Assembly (NCBI GenBank): GCA_003223245.1
Contig: QHYI01000115.1
Span: forward strand, 38,666 to 102,665
DNA: 64,000 bases
Direction: 5' to 3'
DNA from: Acidobacteriota bacterium
GTDB lineage: Bacteria; Acidobacteriota; Terriglobia; Acidiferrales; UBA7541
Position numbers and translations under genes: made by a program. Shown here piece by piece: positions 17,694-24,965 of this stretch; the first letter of the stretch is position 1; every line of letters begins with the position of its first letter. Below the pieces are notes generated by a model. The model worked only from the letters and a program-made list of their open reading frames with translations, had not been told where the DNA came from and did not search any database.

Positions 17694-18680
17694 TCAGTAT
17701 GCCATACCGTCGGCGCTGAAAAGCGGACCCGGAGATTTGCCCCTAGCGGCGGCTTTCCAGGCTCGCGGATTCGCGCCAAACTCATCGCGGAAGGCGCGAT
17801 TGAAGTTCGACACATCACCGAAGCCGCAATCCAGCGCGACATCCAAAACTTTTTCTTTCTTCGACGCCAATCGTACCGCGGCTTCGCGCAGGCGCATCCG
17901 GCGCACGTATTGGTGCGGGGTCACTCCCGTGAGTTGCTCGAACGTGCGCAGAAAGTGGTATGGACTGAGGCCAGCTTCTCGCGCCAGGCGCCCTAGGGGC
18001 AACTCACCATCCGCATGACGCTCGATCATTCGAACGGTTCGCGTTACACGCGCGACGCTGCTTTGCGCCACGCTGTTCGCGCTAGGGGGTAAACCGTGCA
18101 CTAGCTTCACCGCCTCCGCGGCGAGTTGCACGCTCAGTTCTTCCCAGGGCATTTCCGAAGAGCGAACAAGCCCGGCGCAAGCTCTCGCCACCACCGGCGA
18201 CAAGTGTTGCAAAGGCGACAGGCGCCGCGTCCCGAAATTTCCCTGTCCGCGCGAAATTCCAGCGTCCGATGATAGGCGCTCAAAGTAATCCGGCGAGTAG
18301 CGAAACGACAGGCAGCGGTCCCCCCATCCATGCTCATGCCCACACTCGAAACATTGCCCGGCGTTGCCAAGCAGCAAAGAGCCGGGCGTCATCAGTTCCT
18401 CTGCGATCCCCGAATGATTCATTGATCCGCGATACTGAAACGTCCCCGCCAGAACCAGGGCGATGGTGAAGAAGGGGTGATGTTCTTCAAATCTCCGGTC
18501 GCGTGGGCCACAGGTGCACACCACGTCGGCGACGTGCCATCCCTCACCCTGGCCGAGTACGCGCGCCGCCATGCCACCCGGCTGGCCATTGGCGGCTCGC
18601 CGCGCTACAGCCCGCTCCAATTCCACCGCAATTTTTGCCAAGAATTCCGCTCCCCAGCCGCCGTACAAGGATTCTAGCAA
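17694..18680 (-). CDS. AraC-family transcriptional regulator
   Basis: About 328 residues. The first ~200 form a cupin-like sensing domain (ITALVLAGTFQYRG-like region near 72-85, and CFECGHEHGWGDRCLSF with a Cys/His cluster), and residues about 215-315 are the double helix-turn-helix AraC domain (LGRLAREAGLSPYHFLRTF and LDVALDCGFGDVSNFNRAFR). TTG 18680 gives an N-terminus (LERAVARRAANGQPGG) I recognise in relatives; ATG 18572 is the first ATG. The divergent neighbour is a pseudogene of a stress-like family, which may have been its target. Effector unknown. Confidence 0.9.
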   Translation of the reverse strand: MLESLYGGWGAEFLAKIAVELERAVARRAANGQPGGMAARVLGQGEGWHVADVVCTCGPRDRRFEEHHPFFTIALVLAGTFQYRGSMNHSGIAEELMTPGSLLLGNAGQCFECGHEHGWGDRCLSFRYSPDYFERLSSDAGISRGQGNFGTRRLSPLQHLSPVVARACAGLVRSSEMPWEELSVQLAAEAVKLVHGLPPSANSVAQSSVARVTRTVRMIERHADGELPLGRLAREAGLSPYHFLRTFEQLTGVTPHQYVRRMRLREAAVRLASKKEKVLDVALDCGFGDVSNFNRAFRDEFGANPRAWKAAARGKSPGPLFSADGMAY

Positions 18681-18759
18681 ATCGCTGAATTACGCCGATT
18701 CGATGCGGGAAATAGCGCGAAGGGAACGAGGCTATTGACGAAAATGCGAGGTCAGGCTC

Positions 18760-19304
18760 ATGCAGGCAACGCAAACTCGGCAGGCAGATGGTTTTACGGG
18801 GTTCTTGGCAGCCCCTGGCCGTTCGCCGGAAATCCCAGAGGGGGCGGATGTGTACGGCTGGTTGGCCGTTGGGAACTCGAAGTCCTTCATTACAAAGCTG
18901 TCGATGTGTCGGAGGGCGCATCCAGGGCGAGGCCCACTTTAGTTGGGTGCTGGAAGGACGAGCCGTCCAGGACGCTTGGATTATGCCGAGCTGCTCGGTT
19001 CGCCACGCGGACATGGACAAAAGCAACAATAGGTACGGCAGGACCTTGCGTGTGTGGGATGCGACGATTCAGGCGTGGTGGATTCATTCCGATCAACCCG
19101 GTGACAGGCCATCGCGAACAGCAGATTGGGCGCCGAATTAGCAAGGACATTGTGCAAGTGGGCGCACGCGCCGACGGCACGCCCACCCACTGGCGATGCA
19201 GCGAAATCACCGCAGATTCATTTCATTGGATTGGCGAAGCGCTTCAACCTGACGGACAGACATGGAACCTTGAAGGCGGGTTCCGCGCCAGGCGAATTTG
19301 TTGA
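18760..19304 (+). pseudogene. Frameshifted conserved hypothetical protein
   Basis: Four pieces of one protein family can be read in successive frames: an ATG with AGGTCAGG upstream opens FTGFLAAPGRSPEIPEGADV (18760 frame); then LVGRWELEVLHYKAVDVS (18735 frame); then GEAHFSWVLEGRAVQDAWIM and TLRVWDATIQAWW (18788 frame); then INPVTGHREQQIGRR to the stop at 19304 (18735 frame). Three frameshifts are therefore needed. The first looks like loss of 4 bp from a CTGG direct repeat near 18868. The family resembles DUF1579-like beta-barrel proteins; its function is not known. The adjacent AraC and DinB genes are intact. Confidence 0.78.
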
Positions 19305-19345
19305 GTGGATTGGCATTACGTACAACTTTCTCTAAGGAGGCTCTC

Positions 19346-19837
19346 ATGAGCAGCAAAGCAGCAATCACTCTAACGGCGGAGGCGCGGTTGCTAGCACGCG
19401 TTCTGGACGAAGGATACGGTCCCGGGGCGTGGCACGGGCCCGACTTGAAAGCTGCGCTGGCTGATGTCTCGCCGGAACTGGCGTTCTGGCGGCCGTCGCC
19501 GCAGCGGCATAACATAGCGGAAATCGTGCTCCATCACGCTTATTGCGCACGCTCCGTGCGCGGGCAACTTTCCGGCACGGCGCCCGAACCCTTCGTGCTG
19601 GAAGGCGAGGACTGGTTCGCGTTATCCGATCCGGCGCGACTAACTTGGCAGCAGATTCAGGCTGCTGTGGAGAAAGAGCAGAGTGAGCTCGCTGGAATCG
19701 TCGCGGACATCGCAGCGGGCCGCGTGCAGTGCAAGCTTTCCGAGGCAGAGCGCTTCAACCTCGTTCTGGGCATTACGTGCCACGCCGTTTATCACGCCGG
19801 GCAAATCCAGCTTCTCAAGTGCCTCGACGGCGCGTAA
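19346..19837 (+). CDS. DinB-fold protein
   Basis: A 163-residue four-helix-bundle protein of the DinB/YfiT metal-dependent type. Likely metal ligands are the histidine in NIAEIVLHHAYCARS and the pair in CHAVYHAGQI near the C-terminus, the usual H...HxxxH arrangement. Members include thiol transferases and many of unknown role. ATG 19346 is preceded by AAGGAGG at 19334-19340. It follows the pseudogene by 41 bp and may have shared its transcript. Confidence 0.88.
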   Translation: MSSKAAITLTAEARLLARVLDEGYGPGAWHGPDLKAALADVSPELAFWRPSPQRHNIAEIVLHHAYCARSVRGQLSGTAPEPFVLEGEDWFALSDPARLTWQQIQAAVEKEQSELAGIVADIAAGRVQCKLSEAERFNLVLGITCHAVYHAGQIQLLKCLDGA

Positions 19838-19897
19838 GGCTAAGGCGAGCAGGGCAAAGCATTGGAAGGCGAATTCTCTCTCTCGAAGTTTGCTCAG

Positions 19898-20386
19898 CTA
19901 TTTCGCGAGCTGATATTCGCCTTCGACTTCGCACGACAATCCGTCGCCAGAAGGCGTGCAATTGTACGTGCCTTTGCCTTTAATGCCTTTGAGCTTGCCG
20001 CTGCCGCCGGTCAAACCCCAGCTGCCCTTGGCCTCGAGCGGGGCGCCTTCTTTGCTCTTGGCGGTGCCTTGGTACCAAAAGAAGGCTTTGTCGCCACTTT
20101 CCATGGTTACAATGTGAAAGCCGCGAGCCTTCGAACTATCGCCATTGACATCAGCGGTCGCCGTGCTGAGGCCGTCTTTGGATTTGTCGCCTTCGATTTC
20201 CAGCGGCTTTGTGTACGTGCATTTGGATTGCTCGACGACCAGGCTGTGGTCTGGCCGGTCGCCTACAGGAATCGCTTGCACAGGATCGGCCTTGGCGCAC
20301 TGCAGGGTCCCGCTCACTTTGGTTTGTGCGCTTGCGGCTGCGGCACAGAAACACACCGCGGCGGCTATCAAGAGAAATCGCTGCAT
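19898..20386 (-). CDS. Secreted conserved hypothetical protein
   Basis: A 162-residue exported protein with signal peptide MQRFLLIAAAVCFCAAAASA. The mature part is beta-rich with KGSWGLTGGSGKLKGIKGKG, a glycine/lysine repeat also seen in small lipocalin- or allene-oxide-cyclase-like barrels. Cys residues (LQCAK, SKCTY, YNCTP, LSCEV) could form two disulfides. AAGGAGGT lies upstream of the ATG. No function can be assigned. Confidence 0.82.
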   Translation of the reverse strand: MQRFLLIAAAVCFCAAAASAQTKVSGTLQCAKADPVQAIPVGDRPDHSLVVEQSKCTYTKPLEIEGDKSKDGLSTATADVNGDSSKARGFHIVTMESGDKAFFWYQGTAKSKEGAPLEAKGSWGLTGGSGKLKGIKGKGTYNCTPSGDGLSCEVEGEYQLAK

Positions 20387-20659
20387 GAAATACCTCCTTG
20401 CTGTCTGAAATAACGGAAGGGCCCTTCCGGGGAGTGGAGGGAAGAGTATTCTCCGGCTTTGGAAGTGCCAAGCTCAACGCTAGGAGCTTCAACGCTAGGA
20501 GCAAACAGCGGCAAGGCATGGTCAAAGTTAAGTTTCCCTCTTTAAGAGGGAAGGTTGCCGCAAAGGCGTCGCAGCGCGCATGAAGCTACGATCTGGGCGT
20601 TCAAAGAACGGGCCTGGCAGCAGATCGGACACTGCGATCGCAGGAGCTGGCGCGTTCCT

Positions 20660-21457
20660 CTATTTGCTCAGCAGAGACTTCCAGCGGGCCCAGGCGTCGG
20701 TGCGCGCTTTTCTGTTCGCATCGGAGGCGTCGGGAGCTTCTCCGGCGCGCATGAAGCCGTGACCTGCGCCTTCGTAGGTCACTGGCTCATACGTTTTGCC
20801 GGCAGCTTTCATCGCAGTGACGGTGTCAGGAATGGTAGCGTCGATGCGCGCGTCGTTGCCTGCGTAGAAGCCATAGACCGGTGCCTTGATGCGTGCCATG
20901 GCGTTCTTGTCTGGCGGGCCACCGTAAAATACGAACGCGGCGGCGAGATCGGCGCGATTGGTGGCGAAGCGAAATGATTGGCCGCCGCCCCAACAGAAAC
21001 CAGCGACAAACAGCTTCCCGCTCGCGGCGGGGAGCTTCAACGCATAGTCGGCGACAGCATTCAAGTCCGCGGTGATCTGATCCGGGTTGAGTTTGCTTAC
21101 GGCTTCACGGACCGCGGACTCCTCGAAGGAATTGCTACGCCCTCCATTCGGGCCCATCCCGGAGAGCAGGTCAGGAGCGACGGCGATGTAGCCGGCCATG
21201 GCAACCTGGTCGGCGAGATCCTGAACCCAATCGGTCATGCCAAAAATTTCGTGGATGACGAGAACCACGGGCGTCTTGCTTTTCGATTCGGGATAGATCA
21301 CGAAAGTTTCGACGGCACGGTCGCCGTGCTTCACGGTGACCCATTCGCCGTGGCGCGGGGATTTTGCGAGCGCGGCCTTGGCCCATTCCTGTGCGCGGCT
21401 AAACGGCGCGGTCAACAGCACGAAAAGAAGCAGGCCAAAGAGAGTGAGTCGTTTCAT
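20660..21457 (-). CDS. Secreted dienelactone hydrolase family protein
   Basis: A 265-residue alpha/beta hydrolase with signal peptide (cleavage near SRA|QE). The triad is C155 in GFCWGGGQ, D202 in GNDARID and H233 in GAGHGFMR, with oxyanion-region HEIFGM at 69-74. Cysteine as nucleophile is the mark of dienelactone hydrolases, which open lactone rings in aromatic degradation; periplasmic members have broader or unknown substrates. It is a single gene with no catabolic neighbours. Confidence 0.93.
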   Translation of the reverse strand: MKRLTLFGLLLFVLLTAPFSRAQEWAKAALAKSPRHGEWVTVKHGDRAVETFVIYPESKSKTPVVLVIHEIFGMTDWVQDLADQVAMAGYIAVAPDLLSGMGPNGGRSNSFEESAVREAVSKLNPDQITADLNAVADYALKLPAASGKLFVAGFCWGGGQSFRFATNRADLAAAFVFYGGPPDKNAMARIKAPVYGFYAGNDARIDATIPDTVTAMKAAGKTYEPVTYEGAGHGFMRAGEAPDASDANRKARTDAWARWKSLLSK

Positions 21458-21633
21458 GTGTGGTATCTCCCTCGGAAAAAGTCGCTCGGTGGAAAATCGG
21501 TTCCAAAAATCTATTTCGGGGCGAGGAGGATAGTAATGCGAGTGAAGAATTGCTGCAAGAGCGGGGTTTAGGGGATGGGGTTTGGGGGAGTTCGATTGCG
21601 GCCAGTTGTGATCCCGGCCTTGACTTGTGAGGA

Positions 21634-21924
21634 ATGGCTTCCAGGCAGGTTAGGATTCCTCTCCTTGTAAGGATTCTTTCCAATAGCAGGACACCGCTCG
21701 CGCTCCTCGTGCCCGGCTTTGCCAAACTCAAGGAGTGGGCGTACGCCGGATTCACCTTTGCGTGGATCTCGGCATTTGTCGCGCACTATCTTGCCAAAGA
21801 TGGGCCGATCGCCTTCTCGCCACTGGTCCTGTTGTTGATTCTGATCGTTTCCTATGTGACCCGGCCTACAAGCCGCCAGTGCCAGGCCAGGGTCACATCG
21901 GCGGAATCCATTCAGCGATCCTGA
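21634..21924 (+). pseudogene. Truncated DoxX-like membrane protein
   Basis: From about 21690 the frame reads TPLALLVPGFAKLKEWAYAG and two further helices, matching the second half of DoxX-like proteins. The first two helices of the family are absent and the sequence before 21690 shows no relatedness; no ribosome site precedes the ATG at 21634. A 96-residue remnant is therefore more likely than a complete gene. It ends 9 bp from the convergent outer-membrane protein gene. Confidence 0.55.
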
Positions 21925-21932
21925 GTCGATTA

Positions 21933-22583
21933 TCAGAAGTGGAAGACGACGCCGGCAGAGACGCGCGGCTGATTCTGCGAGGCGCTGTGCAGATTCGTAT
22001 GGATGCTATCGATTTGAAGGACACGGACGGCAACAAAGGGAGCAACATCCCAGTCGAGGCCGCCGCCGAGCGCGCTCGCCCAAGAGGTATCCGAACCGAG
22101 GCTGAATTGGCAGGCGACCGGGGTGAGAGCAGGACACGCCCCCAATGGGTCCTGGGACTCTCTGGCGAAACCGAACAGGGCATGCGCAAAGGGAGAAATT
22201 TTGAGCGGCAGCGAGATTTGTGGGCCGATGAGGTACGTACGTTCGCGCGTGCCGCCGCCGTTGAGTTTGCCGTAAGTTCCATTGAAATCGACAACGCCGC
22301 CAAAGAAGGGCAAGAACTTGTATTGTGCGGCAAACTCCCAGCCGTTGAGATTCGCTTGAGACGTTGGGAAGGTCTGAATGGGACAGAAGTCCAGGCAGGG
22401 ATTGTTTTGGCCCTCGCGGATGGAGGCGCGAAAATAAGAATAGCCGCCGAAAAGTTCGACCTTGTCTTGCGCTTTGGAAACGGCCGCGAAACACAAGACG
22501 GCCCCGAAGAGAACGAAGAACTTGAGAAGCAGCAGTGTCCGGGGAGGAAAAGAACCGGAGCATGAGCGGGAGCATGAAGGCAT
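21933..22583 (-). CDS. Outer-membrane beta-barrel protein (OmpA-like barrel)
   Basis: A 216-residue protein. After a long basic start, a hydrophobic signal core (LLLLKFFVLFGAVLCFAAVSKA) ends near residue 38; the mature part begins DKVELFGGYSYFRAS and alternates polar and hydrophobic residues through about eight strands, ending VSAGVVFHF with the terminal Phe typical for BAM-dependent insertion. Two cysteine pairs (NPCLDFC, GACPALTPVAC) lie in predicted loops. No function beyond a small porin or structural barrel can be inferred. GAGG lies 8 bases upstream of the ATG. Confidence 0.82.
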   Translation of the reverse strand: MPSCSRSCSGSFPPRTLLLLKFFVLFGAVLCFAAVSKAQDKVELFGGYSYFRASIREGQNNPCLDFCPIQTFPTSQANLNGWEFAAQYKFLPFFGGVVDFNGTYGKLNGGGTRERTYLIGPQISLPLKISPFAHALFGFARESQDPLGACPALTPVACQFSLGSDTSWASALGGGLDWDVAPFVAVRVLQIDSIHTNLHSASQNQPRVSAGVVFHF

Positions 22584-22704
22584 TTCGTTCGCCTCGGGAG
22601 TGGAACTGGTCTTGTGCCGTGCGAAGATTGCGATGCAAAAACGAGCAGTTGAGTTGCCAGCTGGAAAGAAAATCTCAAAATTCCGCCGTGCCGTTTAGCT
22701 TGCG

Positions 22705-22733
22705 TTGACACACTCCGGGGCCTCCGATACGCT
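22705..22733 (+). promoter_or_regulatory. Putative sigma-70 promoter of proS
   Basis: A perfect TTGACA (22705-22710) is followed after 17 bp by TACGCT (22728-22733). The start of proS lies 56 bp downstream. The -35 is ideal and the spacing exact; the -10 is weak. Confidence 0.55.
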
Positions 22734-22788
22734 CTAAAGTTTACGTTGCACGACAAATTGCGACTGACAGGACCGGACGAAGCTCCTC

Positions 22789-24228
22789 ATGGCCGACGAA
22801 AAGTTGCCCACACGCGCGCAGGATTTTTCCGAGTGGTACAACCAGCTCGTGCTTCGGGCGCAACTGGCGGACTACGCGCCGGTGCGTGGCTGCATGATTG
22901 TGCGGCCCTACGGCTGGGCGCTGTGGGAAAACATGCAGCGGGCCCTCGACCGGCGCTTCAAGGCCACGGGCCATCAGAACGTGGCGTTTCCGCTGCTGAT
23001 TCCCCGCAGCTTCATTGAGAAGGAAAAGCATCACGTCGAAGGATTTTCGCCGGAACTGGCGGTGGTGACGATTGGCGGCGGAGAAGAGTTGGCCGAGCCA
23101 TTGGTGATTCGCCCCACGTCGGAAACCATCATCGGGCACATGTGGTCGAAGTGGATTCAGTCCTACCGCGACTTGCCGGTGCTGATGAATCAGTGGAACA
23201 GCGTGGTGCGTTGGGAATTGCGCACCAAACTGTTTCTGCGCACGCTCGAGTTTTACTGGCAAGAGGGGCACACAGCGCACGCGACGCGCGATGAGGCGGA
23301 GGCCGAGACGATTCAGATGTTGAACGCCTACGCGGATTTTGCGATTAACGATGCGGCAATTCCGGTGATTCCCGGGAAAAAATCAGATGCGGAGAAATTT
23401 GCGGGCGCAGACGTAACGTATTCGATCGAAGCCATGATGGGTGATGGAAAGGCGTTGCAGGCGGGCACGTCGCACTTTCTTGGGCAGAACTTTTCGCAGG
23501 CGTTCGAGGTGAAGTACCTCGACCAAAACGGGCAGTTGCAGTATTGCTGGACGACTTCGTGGGGGCTTTCGACGCGCGTGGTCGGCGCGATCATCATGGT
23601 GCATGGCGACGATCAGGGATTGGTGATGCCACCGAGGCTTGCGCCCTACCAGGTCGTGATTGTTCCCATTTCCAAGACGGATGAAGAAAGGAGGTCGGTT
23701 TTGGAGGCGGCGCGCCGGCTGAAGGCAGAGCTGGCCAATGCGGACATTCGCGCGACGCTGGACGAACGCGAAGGGCAGAGCCCCGGCTGGAAATTCAATG
23801 ATTGGGAAATGCGCGGCGTGCCGCTGCGCGTGGAACTAGGCCCAAAAGACGTTGCAAAACAGTCGGCGGTCCTGGCGCGCCGCGATCGCCCCGGGAAAGA
23901 AGGAAAAGTCAGCGCATCGCTGGCAGACCTCCCTTCGACGATCGGGAAGTTCCTCGCGGAAATTCAACAGTCGCTGCACGACAAGGCGCTGGCATTCCGC
24001 AAAAGCCATACCCATGACGCCAAAAACTACGAGGAGCTAAAGAAAGCTGTCGAAGACGGATTCGCCTTCTCGTTCTGGTGCGGGGGCGGCGAGTGCGAGG
24101 CGAAAATCAAAGAGGAAACGCGGGCCACGATGCGCTGCATTCCTTTGCAGCAAGACGGCGGCAGCGGGAAATGCGTCTATTGCAGCCAGCCAGCAAAGAG
24201 CCGCGCCATTTTTGCGCGAGCCTACTAA
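22789..24228 (+). CDS. proS: Prolyl-tRNA synthetase, short (archaeal/eukaryote-like) form
   Basis: A 479-residue class II synthetase that charges tRNA-Pro. It lacks the editing (INS) domain of the long bacterial form. Class II motifs are RPTSETIIGHMW (motif 2 region start), VVRWELRTKLFLRTLEFYWQ and the motif 3-like GLSTRVVGAIIMVHGDD. The C-terminal zinc-binding domain has four cysteines in WCGGGEC and KCVYC and ends with Tyr, as in ProS type 3. An isolated housekeeping gene with its own promoter. Confidence 0.97.
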   Translation: MADEKLPTRAQDFSEWYNQLVLRAQLADYAPVRGCMIVRPYGWALWENMQRALDRRFKATGHQNVAFPLLIPRSFIEKEKHHVEGFSPELAVVTIGGGEELAEPLVIRPTSETIIGHMWSKWIQSYRDLPVLMNQWNSVVRWELRTKLFLRTLEFYWQEGHTAHATRDEAEAETIQMLNAYADFAINDAAIPVIPGKKSDAEKFAGADVTYSIEAMMGDGKALQAGTSHFLGQNFSQAFEVKYLDQNGQLQYCWTTSWGLSTRVVGAIIMVHGDDQGLVMPPRLAPYQVVIVPISKTDEERRSVLEAARRLKAELANADIRATLDEREGQSPGWKFNDWEMRGVPLRVELGPKDVAKQSAVLARRDRPGKEGKVSASLADLPSTIGKFLAEIQQSLHDKALAFRKSHTHDAKNYEELKKAVEDGFAFSFWCGGGECEAKIKEETRATMRCIPLQQDGGSGKCVYCSQPAKSRAIFARAY

Positions 24229-24434
24229 GTTCCTTCGAAATAGTCGCGCAAGGTGGTAAGGAGGACAGGCAGAGTCTGTCCGACAGCGCACCCGTTCCTT
24301 TCCCGAAACACGCCCCAGCCATTTTCTCGACACGCTTGTCCCACGGTGCTAGGTTGAACTTACAGGGGAAATATCTCAGGGTGGCAGTCCGCGCCGAAGG
24401 ACTTGCGGCGAAAACGGCCAAGGAGAAGTTTCGA

Positions 24435-24836
24435 GTGGACACGGACGGCATCCGCGCGAGCCGCAGGCGAGAGCAGCGGCTCGAAGGCGGCGAAGGCAGG
24501 TTGAAGGGCATCCTCATTCTGGTCGTGGTGGTGCTGGGAATCTATACCGCGATCAAGCTCGTACCGGCGTATGTAAACGACTATCAGCTCTCCGACAAGA
24601 TGCAGGAGCAAGCGCGCTTTGCCGTAGTGAACCGCTTCAGCGAGGATCAGATTCGCGACAACATATTCAAGGTCATGCAAGATCTGGACATTCCCGCGAA
24701 GCGCGAAGACATCAAAGTGGTAGCCAACAATTCCGTGGTGAAAATTTCACTAGACTATACCGTGCCGGTGGATGTGTTGATGTACCACGCGGACTTGCAC
24801 TTTTCTCCAAACAGCGAGAATAAAGCGCTCTTCTGA
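24435..24836 (+). CDS. Small single-helix membrane protein (DUF4845-like)
   Basis: About 133 residues: a basic N-terminus (RASRRREQRLEGGEGR), one membrane helix (ILILVVVVLGIYTAIKLV) and a ~90-residue extracytoplasmic domain ending DLHFSPNSENKALF. The arrangement resembles DUF4845-type proteins. GTG 24435 has AAGGAG upstream with a 10-base gap; a TTG at 24501 would start directly before the helix. The frame remains open far upstream but overlaps proS and is not protein-like there. It lies just before the penicillin-binding protein gene. Confidence 0.68.
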   Translation: MDTDGIRASRRREQRLEGGEGRLKGILILVVVVLGIYTAIKLVPAYVNDYQLSDKMQEQARFAVVNRFSEDQIRDNIFKVMQDLDIPAKREDIKVVANNSVVKISLDYTVPVDVLMYHADLHFSPNSENKALF

Positions 24837-24965
24837 AGTCACGTAGTTCGAATGCCCAGTATGGTATTTCGGGTTGCTCGAATGGCAACCCCGCGGCGCG
24901 CAACTCCGTCTTTCCTAGCAGGCGGCGTTGCGAGACAATGGGAGTCCAGCCCAGGGGAGAAGCTT

